A DNA stretch of 64,000 nt, taken from Mucilaginibacter gossypiicola. Lineage in GTDB: Bacteria > Bacteroidota > Bacteroidia > Sphingobacteriales > Sphingobacteriaceae. Below are positions 19,401 through 27,651 of this stretch, in pieces. A program made the position numbers and the translations under genes. Under the pieces are notes generated by a model. It saw only the letters and a list, made by a program, of their open reading frames with translations. It had not been told where the DNA came from and did no database searches. The DNA is taken from assembly GCF_900110105.1 (NCBI RefSeq), contig NZ_FOCL01000009.1:62001-126000 (forward strand). The letters run 5' to 3'. Numbering within the stretch: the stretch's first letter is position 1; each line of letters starts with the position of its first letter.

Positions 19401-20032
19401 ACACAGAAGAGGCCAAAGCCATTGCTGCAGATATAAAGCTCAATCTTGAAAAGATCCATCATCACGGTCAACGCGCCGACGGCATTGTAAAAAACATGCT
19501 GCAGCATTCAAGGGCAGGCTCCGGCAGCAAGGAGCCGGTAAATATCAATAACCTTACAGGCGAATACTTTAAACTGGCTTATAACGGGCTGCGGGCCAAG
19601 GATAAAACTTTCAATACAACCCTGACTACCAACTTTGATGAAAATCTTCCGTTAATCAATATAGTACAACAAGACATTGGCCGGGTATTATTAAACCTGT
19701 TTAACAATGCTTTTTACGCCGTACATCAAAAACAAAAAACAATAGGCGAAGCTTACAAGCCAGAGGTCATAGTCACAACAGTCGCCCTGCCCACTATAGG
19801 TAAAGCAAGTTCGGTGATCGTCTCGGTGCGCGATAACGGCATGGGGATTCCTGATAGTATTAAGGAAAAGATCATGCAGCCGTTTTTCACCACCAAACCA
19901 ACGGGGCAGGGAACAGGTTTAGGGCTGTCGCTCAGTTATGACATTGTGGTTAAAGGCCACGGCGGCAAAATTGAAATTGACAGTAAAGAGGGGGAATATA
20001 CTGTATTTACGGTCACATTACCGGTAGGGTAA
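16466..20032 (+). CDS. two-component sensor histidine kinase with periplasmic regulator propeller
   Basis: An 1188-aa transmembrane sensor. A signal peptide (about 1-19) is followed by beta-propeller repeats of the Reg_prop type (about 25-750, with recurring LWIGT/LWVGT motifs), a Y_Y_Y domain (about 758-841), one transmembrane helix (about 850-872), a coiled coil (about 880-930), a HisKA dimerisation domain with GELTAGIAHEIQNPL (phospho-accepting His near 947) and a HATPase domain with N-box near 1070 and GTGLGLSLSYDIV near the end. This is the input half of a hybrid two-component system, but it stops after the ATPase domain and lacks the receiver and AraC domains of full HTCS proteins. No response regulator is directly downstream. 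Confidence 0.92.
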   Translation: MKKITLLILCCCLSLYAGAQSARLYFDRLDIKKGLPESNVGSIIEDSQGYMWFSTQNGLVRYDGYHYKVYKLGSPKLNKQVSTLVFDILEDHNKTLWVTTLANGIFRYNRTTDSFTQYSYPASITYGQLIMGVIDKAGNLWGRFESEINGQNIMKFEPSTGQYQLFGNRQKGIHHIGATVYYNPVKTADGNIWFGSNNGIYRYNGAGKGFSAYLTSNDTAKMRAANPIYEAKSEPGVLYMNTFHGRDEALKFARYNIRTGTLKEYGQANAKDSLLSAGIYSFYEDKSKRLWIGTNKGLSKFDRQTRTFSNYAPVDTISAVNKNLFISFRETQDGKLWISSSAGLVYFDPLTSAFKRYLTDPDDPGAIPSLGIGGKTVDHTNTLWVGFGNAGVARVNKLKSAFTIFKGSPAKTGTYPGKLVAIKTWPNGDAWLTTRQGIYKGNIITNQYQKVYNVSPNEGYFPGFCYGQNNTLYVATESGLLVYNTITGKKEKYSSIPGDTTSLSSNFIHTLFQDHTGILWIAVDVNAGICSFNPVTKKFTRYPHRDSYEKITSKNKYALDDNRAITFYEDHENNLWIGTNFGGLNRFDRKTGRFISYFNNDTRNAVCVDNIFEDKTGRLWVGTYLDGIFEFDRKKEAYVRHFNEDSGLIFNSVMGINEDNEGRLWVITERGFTRIDTRTMKLKNFFMDDILPGKDIFRGIDNVNKLTDGRMAFPLNNGIAVFNPEDLNDSPYLPIVHIEDVIYSNPSASEKAFNKTLAYGHKTLEIPYDQNRVQIDYIGLQYDNPEQNVYAYKLEGYDKNWVNAGTDRWVTYNNLSAGTYVFRVKAANSSGKWNNTGDSITIIIATAWYLRWWAWLIYVILFASAVYAFIAYRSRHLKRENQLLEEKVQQRTNDLSLANKELSEQQEEITTQRDRLAEAVDNLKTTQQQLIQAEKLASLGELTAGIAHEIQNPLNFVNNFSEVSIELIDEMETELTNGDTEEAKAIAADIKLNLEKIHHHGQRADGIVKNMLQHSRAGSGSKEPVNINNLTGEYFKLAYNGLRAKDKTFNTTLTTNFDENLPLINIVQQDIGRVLLNLFNNAFYAVHQKQKTIGEAYKPEVIVTTVALPTIGKASSVIVSVRDNGMGIPDSIKEKIMQPFFTTKPTGQGTGLGLSLSYDIVVKGHGGKIEIDSKEGEYTVFTVTLPVG

Positions 20033-20042
20033 TCTTACCAAA

Positions 20043-20133
20043 ATGTCATTGCGAGCGCAGCGCGGCAACCGCACGGAAGCATAGCCGCCCTGTATAGCAT
20101 GCGATTGCTTCGTCGTTCCTCCTCGCAATGACA
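20043..20133. repeat. palindromic intergenic repeat, family A copy 3
   Basis: Less symmetric copy: the left arm reads GTCATTGCGAGCGCAGCG and the right arm TCGTTCCTCCTCGCAATGAC, so the arms pair only partly. The internal GCCGCCCTGTATAGCATGCG piece also occurs in copy 5. It follows the large kinase gene by 10 bp. Confidence 0.8.
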
Positions 20134-20312
20134 TGGTTTATATTTTATCTTCGTGTGTTTAACAAAGTTTAACCCGTAACTGTCCTGACTCTTGTATCTA
20201 AAAGTCTTGCCTCTCTTCCGCATTTATCCCCCAAATCCCTGCACTCATGTACTTTATCTTTTAACTGTATAATAGTTTTTGTTGCTTTGGTAATAAATCG
20301 GCAGCAAGCAAA

Positions 20313-21371
20313 TTGAAACAACAGGTAACCATATCGCTTTATTGGAAATGTCAGCTCATCGGCTGGTCGGTTGCAGCGCTTTACTGGGGTTATACGGGAT
20401 TTAATCAGCCGGGATTTAACTGGCTGCTGGGTATTCTTCAATTTATTACCGATGTTGCTGTTTATATCCTCATTACCCATTTGTACCGTTGCCTTGCCTT
20501 AAAATTGGGATGGCAAAACCTGGGATTAAATAAATTATTGCCCCGGTTGGTACCCGCGGTTGTTGTATTAGGGTTGGTTTACCTGTTTGTAACCGTTTCA
20601 AAAGTTTACCTTTTCAGGGTTTGGTTTAAACCAGGGTTTTCGGAACCGTTCGGTGATTTTTTTGATTTCTATCGCGATAGCATTTTTGTGGCCGGGGTAC
20701 GATTAATGTCGATCTGGCTGCTGGCTTATCATCTATACCACTATTCAAAGCGGGAGATCAATATCGCCAAAGAAAACGCCCGGTTAGCGGTTATTACCCG
20801 CGATGCACAGCTTAATAACCTGTCGGCACAGCTTAATCCGCATTTTTTGTTCAACTCTTTAAATAATATTAAAGCTTTGGTTATTGATGACCCTAAATCA
20901 GCAAGACGGGCAATTGACCTGTTGGCCGATCTGCTGCGTAATTCCCTTTACCGCGGTGATAACCAAATGATCTCCGTAAAAGAAGAGCTTGAAGTGGTTG
21001 AAGACTACCTTGAACTGGAAAAGCTCCGGCTTGAAGAGCGCCTGCAATACCATATTGAGGCAAACAATCAACCGGAAAATATGATGCTGCCCCGCTTGTG
21101 TATTCAAACCCTGGTTGAAAATGCAATTAAACATGGCATCGGTCAATTGAAACAAGGCGGACTTATTAATACACGGCTAAACAATGAGCATAACATTTTA
21201 ACCATATCGGTAAGCAATCCCGGCAGGTTAAACCCTGTTGAAGACGGCAACGGCCTGGGCATTAAAAACCTGAACGAGCGTTTGCAATTACAATACAAAG
21301 GCGCAGCCCATTTCACCATCAGCGAAGTCGATGGCATAGTAACGGCAACCATTAAAATTCCTGTAGCATGA
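20313..21371 (+). CDS. LytS-type sensor histidine kinase
   Basis: A 352-aa membrane histidine kinase of the His_kinase (LytS/YehU) family. Four transmembrane helices (about 10-30, 38-60, 75-98, 120-145) form the N-terminus; the phospho-accepting motif LNPHFLFNSLNN begins near residue 173, and the ATPase domain contains LCIQTLVENAIKHG and GLGIKNLNERL. There is no in-frame ATG near the N-terminus, so TTG 20313 is the likely start. The stop overlaps the start of the LytTR regulator as ATGA, a classic kinase/regulator coupling. Confidence 0.9.
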   Translation: MKQQVTISLYWKCQLIGWSVAALYWGYTGFNQPGFNWLLGILQFITDVAVYILITHLYRCLALKLGWQNLGLNKLLPRLVPAVVVLGLVYLFVTVSKVYLFRVWFKPGFSEPFGDFFDFYRDSIFVAGVRLMSIWLLAYHLYHYSKREINIAKENARLAVITRDAQLNNLSAQLNPHFLFNSLNNIKALVIDDPKSARRAIDLLADLLRNSLYRGDNQMISVKEELEVVEDYLELEKLRLEERLQYHIEANNQPENMMLPRLCIQTLVENAIKHGIGQLKQGGLINTRLNNEHNILTISVSNPGRLNPVEDGNGLGIKNLNERLQLQYKGAAHFTISEVDGIVTATIKIPVA

Positions 21372-22066
21372 AAAAGATAAGGGTTTTGATCATTGATGAT
21401 GAACGCGCCGCCCGAAGTGAAATAAGGCGCCTGCTGGCCGGTTACCCCGACATTGAAATTGCAGGAGAAGCTGTCAACGTAGATGATGCCCTGAAGATGA
21501 TACAAGAGCAAAAGCCAGAGCTACTTTTTTTGGATATCCAGATGCCGGAAAAATCAGGCTTTGACCTGCTCGAATCATTGGAAGAGGTGCCATTGGTGAT
21601 ATTTACAACGGCCTATGATCAATACGCGCTTAAAGCCTTTGAGGTAAGCGCGCTCGATTATCTCGTAAAACCCATCCGCGAGGAAAGATTTGAAAAAGCC
21701 ATAATACAGGCAAGGCAGCGGCTCGGCAAAACCGATCCTACCGGGCAGATCTTTGTGAAAGACCGGCAGCAGTACCATTTTATTCAATGGAGTTCGGTAC
21801 ACCTCATCGAATCGATGGATAATTACGCCCGCATCTTTTTCGGCGATAAAAACGTGTTCCTGAAAAGCTCGCTCAATCAGTTGGAGGAAAAATTGAACAG
21901 CACTATCTTTTTCAGGATCAACCGGGCGCAGATCATCAACCGGCAATACATTCAAACCATAACAACGATGGATGGCCGTTTAAAAATAACTATCAGTACA
22001 GGCGCCCAACTTGAAGTTTCAGAACGGCAATCGGCAAAATTCAGGCAATGGGCAGCGGGTAAGTAA
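21368..22066 (+). CDS. LytTR-family response regulator
   Basis: A 232-aa regulator: receiver domain (about 4-118) with the phospho-accepting Asp55 in FLDIQMPEKSG and the conserved TTAYDQYALKAF block, then a LytTR DNA-binding domain (about 135-230) ending ERQSAKFRQW. Its start codon overlaps the stop of the upstream LytS-type kinase by 4 bp, so it is almost certainly that kinase's partner. Targets cannot be deduced; LytTR regulators bind direct repeats upstream of promoters. Confidence 0.93.
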   Translation: MKKIRVLIIDDERAARSEIRRLLAGYPDIEIAGEAVNVDDALKMIQEQKPELLFLDIQMPEKSGFDLLESLEEVPLVIFTTAYDQYALKAFEVSALDYLVKPIREERFEKAIIQARQRLGKTDPTGQIFVKDRQQYHFIQWSSVHLIESMDNYARIFFGDKNVFLKSSLNQLEEKLNSTIFFRINRAQIINRQYIQTITTMDGRLKITISTGAQLEVSERQSAKFRQWAAGK

Positions 22067-22096
22067 ATAGCGGATGGATAAATATTAAATAAAAGA

Positions 22097-22253
22097 AAAG
22101 GTCATTTCGATTGAGCAGGGATAGGTTGAGCGTCGGAGCGAAAGAGAAATCTTATACGCCATACAAGACGATTACGCATGGTTTAAGACAGGACGTATAA
22201 GATTTCTCCTCACCGCTCCCGCGCATTTCCCGAAAGGCTCGTCGAAATGACAT
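22097..22253. repeat. palindromic intergenic repeat, family B-like copy
   Basis: The left arm starts GGTCATTTCGATTGAGC and the right arm ends TCGTCGAAATGACATT; inner segments AGAAATCTTATACG and CGTATAAGATTTCT also pair, giving a long branched hairpin. It fills most of the 279-bp gap between the LytTR gene and the hydrolase gene. The TCATTTCGA...TCGAAATGA ends resemble the TCATGCTGAG repeats near 28.9 kb in layout. Confidence 0.75.
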
Positions 22254-22345
22254 TTGGCTTTATTAATCAATAAGATGTTTAAATGTAATCTCTCCAAAAA
22301 GAAAGTATAAGCTAAAAATCATAAACGCATTATTAACCACTTAAA

Positions 22346-24049
22346 ATGATGAGAAAATTCTTCTCCCTGCTCCTGCTATGCCTTATTTTCGGCAGCATAG
22401 CATCGGCACAAAACAAAAAAGCCGCAGGACCTTACCTTAGGGATAGCGTACTGCTAAAAACACACGACGGTGCATTTGTTACCGTAATGATAGCCCGCAA
22501 AAAAGGGGTAACTGAAAAACTACCGACCATTTTCCAGTTCACCATTTATGCCCGTCGCAGCGATACGTCAAAAATCCAGGAGGCTGCAGACAGGGGCTAT
22601 GTTGGTGTAATGGCCTATACCCGCGGCAAATGGAACAGCCCCGGTGAGCCGCTGGCTTATGAAACCGATGGCCGCGATGCTTATGACGTGATCGACTGGA
22701 TCAGCAAGCAACCCTGGAGCGATGGCCGGGTGGGCATGTATGGCGGGAGTTACAACGGCTTTACTCAATGGGCGGCTACAAAAAAGCTTCATCCCGCGCT
22801 TAAAACCATTGTGCCATCGGCTGCCGTAGCGCCGGGACTTGATGTACCCATGACCAATAACGTGCAAATGAGCTTTGTTTTCTCATGGACGTATTATACC
22901 AGCAACAATAAATTCCTTGATGAAAAAGATTACAACGGACCGCAGTGGAACCAACTGTACTGGAAATGGTATAACGCAGGCTTAGCTTACCACTCGCTCG
23001 ACAGCCTTACCGGCAGAGGAGTTAATCATATGTTCGGGCATTGGGTGGCGCACCCTACTTATGATCAATACTGGCAGAACATGATCCCTTATAAAAAGGA
23101 ATTTGCAGATATCAACATACCAGTATTAACAACCACAGGGTATTACGACGGCGGGCAGATTGGCGGCATGTATTATTATCGCGAGCATCTGAAATATAAT
23201 GCTAATCCTAATCATTATGTGATCATTGGGCCATACGGGCATTTCGGTTCGCAAGGGCATCCCGATTCCGTTTTTAACGGTTACCGGATCGACGATGTAG
23301 CCCGGATCAACATTCACGAAATTATTTATAAGTGGTTTGATTACATTTTCAAAAACAAACCCAAACCTGCTTTTTTGAAAGATAAATTCAACTTTGAAGT
23401 TATGGGCAGCAATGAGTGGAAGCACGTGCCCTCGCTAAAGCAAATGAGCAATGATACCCTAAAGTTTTATCTTGATAATTCACGTTTAAATCCTGCTAAA
23501 CCATTAAAGAAAGCTTTCGCATCGCAAAGGGTCAATTTTGCCAACCGGGATAGTATCAGCAGCTATTACTTTTTAAACCAGCTTATTTACGATACGCTGA
23601 ACACCGGCAGTAGCCTTGTTTTTAAAAGTGATCCGCTTACCCAACCGCTTACTGTCAGCGGTGCATTTTCGGGGGTGTTAAAAACCATCATCAATAAAAA
23701 AGACATGGACTACCACGTGGTTATGTTTGAGGAAATGCCCGATGGTAAATACTTTTACCTCACCTACTTTATGGGCAGGGCGAGTTATGCTACGAACCCT
23801 GAGAAACGGCATCTGCTAAAACCTGGACAAATGGAAACTATCCCATTTACCAACTCCTACATCACCAGCAGACAATTCAGTAAAGGCAGCCGCATAGTGA
23901 TCCTGCTCAACATCAATAAAAGCCCTTTTGAACAGATCAATTATGGAACAGGAAAAAACGTGAGTGATGAAACTATCCGGGATGCTAAAGAACCGCTACA
24001 AATAAAGTGGTTTAACGACAGTTATATTAATGTGCCGGTACTGAGGTAG
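22346..24049 (+). CDS. CocE/NonD family secreted hydrolase (X-Pro dipeptidyl-peptidase fold)
   Basis: A 567-aa alpha/beta hydrolase with a signal peptide ending near SIASAQ (residue 22). The nucleophile is Ser135 in GMYGGSYNGF; an Asp in TTTGYYDGGQ and a His in GPYGHFGSQGH complete the triad. The C-terminal jelly-roll domain (about 360-560) is the X-Pro dipeptidyl-peptidase C-domain type. Family members hydrolyse acyl esters, glutaryl-acyl substrates or X-Pro peptides; the substrate is unknown. It stands alone between two palindromic repeats. Confidence 0.88.
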   Translation: MMRKFFSLLLLCLIFGSIASAQNKKAAGPYLRDSVLLKTHDGAFVTVMIARKKGVTEKLPTIFQFTIYARRSDTSKIQEAADRGYVGVMAYTRGKWNSPGEPLAYETDGRDAYDVIDWISKQPWSDGRVGMYGGSYNGFTQWAATKKLHPALKTIVPSAAVAPGLDVPMTNNVQMSFVFSWTYYTSNNKFLDEKDYNGPQWNQLYWKWYNAGLAYHSLDSLTGRGVNHMFGHWVAHPTYDQYWQNMIPYKKEFADINIPVLTTTGYYDGGQIGGMYYYREHLKYNANPNHYVIIGPYGHFGSQGHPDSVFNGYRIDDVARINIHEIIYKWFDYIFKNKPKPAFLKDKFNFEVMGSNEWKHVPSLKQMSNDTLKFYLDNSRLNPAKPLKKAFASQRVNFANRDSISSYYFLNQLIYDTLNTGSSLVFKSDPLTQPLTVSGAFSGVLKTIINKKDMDYHVVMFEEMPDGKYFYLTYFMGRASYATNPEKRHLLKPGQMETIPFTNSYITSRQFSKGSRIVILLNINKSPFEQINYGTGKNVSDETIRDAKEPLQIKWFNDSYINVPVLR

Positions 24050-24112
24050 GTAAGAAACAAGACGTCAGGAGCCAGGAAACAAGAAGTTAAAAAATACCTA
24101 TGTTTTCAACTA

Positions 24113-24207
24113 CGTCATTGCGAGGAACGAAGCAATCCCCGATTAGCAAAGCGGCTGTGCAAATCCGCCCTGGATAGTTTGGGATTGCTTCGTTCCTCGC
24201 AATGACG
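24113..24207. repeat. palindromic intergenic repeat, family A copy 4
   Basis: Arms CGTCATTGCGAGGAACGAAG and its complement match copy 1 almost base for base, with an internal GCGGCTGTGCAAATCCGCC small hairpin. It lies between the convergent CocE-type and DUF1080 genes. Confidence 0.85.
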
Positions 24208-24231
24208 TTTTTTTAGCTTTCTAATAAAGCA

Positions 24232-24990
24232 TTACAATTTCTTGATCTCAATATTCCTGTACCAAACATCAGCCCCATGATCCTGCAATACAATGTGCCC
24301 TGATTTAAAAGTACCGAAATCGGGCCATTGTTTAAATTTACTGCCCGCTACCAGTTTTTTCCAATTATCGTCCCAAAGGGTGGTTGACAAAACATGCTCG
24401 CCATTGATGGTAAAATCAAGCTTGCTGTTGTTGCAAACTATCTCTACCTGGTTCCATTCTCCGGCAGGTTTAACTACTTCTTTTGATATGGAAATCAGGT
24501 CGTACAGATCACCTGCACGGTGTTTAATCAATTTGCCGTCTTCGTTTTCTTTGTTATCAACCACCTGGCATTCGGGGCCGGTAAAATAGGTGTATTTGTA
24601 TTTGGTTGTATCTTCCTTAACATGAAAAAGGATACCGCTGTTACCTCCTTTTGAAATCTTCCATTCCAGTTTCAGATCAAAATTTTCATATTCACCATTG
24701 CTAACCATATCACCGCCGTTTTTGCTTTGCCAATCGCCTTTTTCCGAGGCATCAAGGTGCAACACACCATCTTCGACCTTCCAGGCTAAGCCAGGCGCCG
24801 GTTTACCGTAAGCATGCCAGCCGTCGGTAGTTTTACCATCAAATAACGGCTCAAATGCCGAAGCTGTACTGTCGCTTTTTTTGTTGGTATCAGCAACAAC
24901 GGTGCTGTCTTTATTATAGTTTTTTGGTGTGGATGAATGGCAGCCACTTACGGCTATGGCTGTTAGCGCTATCAAAAATAACTTGTTCAT
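24232..24990 (-). CDS. DUF1080 (3-keto-disaccharide hydrolase-type) lipoprotein
   Basis: A 252-aa exported lipoprotein with lipobox AVSGC (Cys17), then a Ser/Thr/Lys linker and a concanavalin-like beta sandwich (about 45-250) with the DUF1080 features FDGKTTDGWHAYG, EWKISKGGNSGILFHV, GPECQVVDN and the terminal GHIVLQDHGADVWYRNIEIK. Characterised members of this family hydrolyse 3-keto-glycosides. It is 25 bp downstream of the GMC oxidoreductase on the same strand, which fits oxidation at C3 followed by cleavage. Confidence 0.88.
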   Translation of the reverse strand: MNKLFLIALTAIAVSGCHSSTPKNYNKDSTVVADTNKKSDSTASAFEPLFDGKTTDGWHAYGKPAPGLAWKVEDGVLHLDASEKGDWQSKNGGDMVSNGEYENFDLKLEWKISKGGNSGILFHVKEDTTKYKYTYFTGPECQVVDNKENEDGKLIKHRAGDLYDLISISKEVVKPAGEWNQVEIVCNNSKLDFTINGEHVLSTTLWDDNWKKLVAGSKFKQWPDFGTFKSGHIVLQDHGADVWYRNIEIKKL

Positions 24991-25015
24991 TGGTGCTATG
25001 TTTAATTAGTAAGTT

Positions 25016-26731
25016 TTAAATATTTCCCTTTTTAAATTCCCCAACTGCATAAGTAGCAGCCCGGGCTGTTAAAGCCATATACAAAATTGAGGGGCTTTGG
25101 TTTCCGGTAGTTGTCATACAGGCACCATCGGTAACAAACACGTTTTTACATAAGTGCAGCTGGTTCCACTGGTTCAGCAGCGATGTTTTGGGATCTTTGC
25201 CCATTCTTACCCCTCCCATTTCATGTATATCCAGTCCTGGTGCCTGTTTGTTCTCGTGCTTTTGAATATTGGTGCATCCGGCTTTTTCAAACATATCGGC
25301 AGTCTGGGTTAAAAAGTCTTTAATCATGCGTTCATCGTTATCATCATACTCAACAGATGTGATCAATAGCGGGATACCCCATTGATCTTTTTTATCCGGA
25401 CTTAAACGCACGTAATTGCTGGCCTTAGGTATGGTTTCGCCCTGCAGGTACATATAAGCGCTCCAGCCGCCCGGTTCGGTAAGCGAATCTTTGTAGGCTC
25501 CTCCTATTTCGCCTTCGGCTGTTTCTTTTGGCCCCCGGTTTCGGTAAGCGCCCATAAAAGTGGTGAACCCGCCTTTATAGTCGGTTTCCTGTTTATGCAG
25601 ATTGCGATAATTGGCCAGGATCAGTTCCGTTGGGTTTCGGCCAAAATAATAGCGGTCTAAAAAGCCATCCATATCGGCCGTTACCGATGCCCTGTAGTTT
25701 TGAAAAGCGATGTATTTGCCCAACAAACCATTATCATTGCCAAGCCCGTTCGGGAACCTGTTTGATTTAGAATTAAGCAGGATCAAATTGGTATTCAATG
25801 CCGAAGCATTCATGAAAATGATGCGGGCTTTGTATACAAACTCCTCTTTAGTATTGGTATCAATAACTTTTACCCCGGTAGCTTTGCCAAGTTTTTCGTC
25901 ATAAATAACAGAATGAACTACCGAAAAAGGCCGTATAGTTAGATTTCCCGTTTTTTTGGCCCAGGGCAACGTTGAGCTAACCGAACTGAAATAACCACCA
26001 AAGGGACAACCGCGCATACACAAGTTGCGCGCCATGCATTTAACCCTGCCCTGATCTATATGGATCTGCTTAGGCTCGGTGATATGCGCCCAGCGGGCAT
26101 GTACCAGGTGCCTGTCGGGATAATTATCTTTTATTTTTTTGCTAATGTGCCCCTGCACCGCATTCATATCAAAGGGGGGCAAAAACTCACCATCGGGCAT
26201 TGCTTCAATGCCATCTTTGTTACCACAAACGCCTATAAACTTTTCTACATGCGAATACCATGGCGCCACGTCATCATAACCAATAGGCCACTCAATGCCG
26301 TAACCAAAACGTGCCGGGTTTTCAAACTCATACTTACTCCAGCGCTGGCAAGCCCTCCCCCATGTAAGTGATTTACCGCCAACCTGGTAACCACGAATCC
26401 AGTCGAACGGTTTTTCCTGTATGTAGGGGTGATCTTTATCTTTTACAAAGAAATGGGCATCATCTTCACCGTAACCAGCGGCGCGACTAATCAATGGGTT
26501 TTCTTTCAAAAAAGCCTTAGTCATTTCTCCCCGGTGCTTAAACTCCCAGGGATCCATGGTTGCTGTGGGATAATCCTTAATATGCTGCACATCCCGGCCC
26601 CGTTCAAGTACAAGCGTTTTTAAGCCTTGCTCGCAAAGCTCCTTGGCTGCCCACCCTCCGCTGATTCCCGAGCCTATCACAATGGCATCATAAGTAAACT
26701 CACCGGCAGTATTTTTAGGTTCGTCAGGCAT
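25016..26731 (-). CDS. GMC-family FAD-dependent oxidoreductase
   Basis: A 571-aa flavoenzyme with the ADP-binding GSGISGGWAAKEL at about 19-31, LERGRD soon after, and the C-terminal block GGVRMGKDPK...GACMTTTGNQSPSI that contains the catalytic region of GMC enzymes. A CMARNLCMRGCPFGG segment in the middle is Cys-rich, as in the glucoside-3-dehydrogenase/gluconate-dehydrogenase branch. No signal peptide is visible. The usual small partner subunit (gluconate 2-dehydrogenase subunit 3 family) is not next to it in this window. It is upstream of the DUF1080 gene in a likely two-gene unit and may generate 3-keto sugars for it. Confidence 0.87.
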   Translation of the reverse strand: MPDEPKNTAGEFTYDAIVIGSGISGGWAAKELCEQGLKTLVLERGRDVQHIKDYPTATMDPWEFKHRGEMTKAFLKENPLISRAAGYGEDDAHFFVKDKDHPYIQEKPFDWIRGYQVGGKSLTWGRACQRWSKYEFENPARFGYGIEWPIGYDDVAPWYSHVEKFIGVCGNKDGIEAMPDGEFLPPFDMNAVQGHISKKIKDNYPDRHLVHARWAHITEPKQIHIDQGRVKCMARNLCMRGCPFGGYFSSVSSTLPWAKKTGNLTIRPFSVVHSVIYDEKLGKATGVKVIDTNTKEEFVYKARIIFMNASALNTNLILLNSKSNRFPNGLGNDNGLLGKYIAFQNYRASVTADMDGFLDRYYFGRNPTELILANYRNLHKQETDYKGGFTTFMGAYRNRGPKETAEGEIGGAYKDSLTEPGGWSAYMYLQGETIPKASNYVRLSPDKKDQWGIPLLITSVEYDDNDERMIKDFLTQTADMFEKAGCTNIQKHENKQAPGLDIHEMGGVRMGKDPKTSLLNQWNQLHLCKNVFVTDGACMTTTGNQSPSILYMALTARAATYAVGEFKKGNI

Positions 26732-26785
26732 TGGTTCAATTGGTTATGGTTAATAAACTATTTAATGGCAAATAGGTTTTATATA

Positions 26786-26900
26786 GAGCTGAAAGCAAAA
26801 GGCTCAAAGCACAAAGCATTCAGCCCTTAAAAGCTAAAAAACATAAAGCAGAAGGCTTAAAGCTTTTTAGCTTTCGGCTTTTGCCTTAAGCTTTAAGCTC
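26786..26900. repeat. AAAGC-rich inverted repeat in the GMC/nagB gap
   Basis: A purine-rich block made of variants of AAAGC and GGCTTAAAGC, with complementary AGCTTTCGGCTTTTGCC and CTTAAGCTTTAAGCTC on the right side. It can fold as an imperfect hairpin around AAGCTTTTTAGCTT. It occupies most of the 182-bp gap between the NagB-like and GMC genes, which suggests a break in transcription there. Confidence 0.6.
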
Positions 26901-26913
26901 ATCATAACAGTTT

Positions 26914-27648
26914 TTATACTGTTATGCTCAGTTGTGCTGCCGCGGCATCGTCCATAAACACCTGCGCATTCTGCAGCGTTTTAAATATAGAAGCAGGCAC
27001 ATCGTTAGTAACACATCCCTGCAATGCCTGGGCAATAATGGGTGCCTTTTTACTTCCGCTGGCTATAAGTACCGGTACCGCGGCTTCGGCCAGATGACGC
27101 AAGCCGAGGGTAATACCTTCGGTTAAAACAGTATCAGTAGTAAAATACTTTTGAGCAACCTCTATAGTAATAGGAGCCAATGCCGAGTGATGTGCATACG
27201 AATGAAAATCGGCACCAGGCTCATTAAGGCCGATGTGACCGTTAAGTCCCACGCCAACCACCATCATATCCAAGCCGCCAAGTTTATCGATATGCTTATT
27301 CATAGCCTGGCATTCGGCATCCAGATCATCGGCCACAGCATTAAAAAACTTCATCTTAGCGGGCGAAATACTAAGCGGCTTAAAAAAATGCTTTTCGAGG
27401 AAGTAAGTACAACTGCCGTCATTAGTGCGATCGAGGCCAACCCATTCATCAAGTCCCACAAAGTTGGTTTGGCTAAAATCAACCAGGCCGCGGTTGGCAT
27501 ATTGAACCAGGTAGCTGAACATGCCGGTTGGCGAATCGCCGGAAGGGAAACAGATCAGCGCATCGGGCTTTTGATTAACCAGGGTAACTACCAAATCGGC
27601 TGCAGATTTCGACATGGTATTATAATCGGGATATATATGTAGTTTCAT
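26914..27648 (-). CDS. glucosamine-6-phosphate deaminase/6-phosphogluconolactonase-family protein (NagB-like)
   Basis: A 244-aa sugar-phosphate isomerase/deaminase. Motifs are FPSGDSPTGMF (phosphate loop), FVGLDEWVGL, and GVGLNGHIGLNEPG with the catalytic His; the Asn in LNGH is what Bacillus-type NagB enzymes have, so it is not a defect. SGSKKAPIIAQAL near the C-terminus is also typical. It starts 3 bp after the Gfo/Idh/MocA gene stop, so they are co-transcribed. It could be a true NagB or a sugar-phosphate isomerase serving the neighbouring locus. Confidence 0.82.
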   Translation of the reverse strand: MKLHIYPDYNTMSKSAADLVVTLVNQKPDALICFPSGDSPTGMFSYLVQYANRGLVDFSQTNFVGLDEWVGLDRTNDGSCTYFLEKHFFKPLSISPAKMKFFNAVADDLDAECQAMNKHIDKLGGLDMMVVGVGLNGHIGLNEPGADFHSYAHHSALAPITIEVAQKYFTTDTVLTEGITLGLRHLAEAAVPVLIASGSKKAPIIAQALQGCVTNDVPASIFKTLQNAQVFMDDAAAAQLSITV

Positions 27649-27651
27649 TTT

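Noticed and set aside
26914..27648. Asn in place of Asp in the NagB active-site motif
   Set aside because: Short Bacillus-type NagB proteins also have Asn-Gly-His at this place, so it is not a sign of inactivation.
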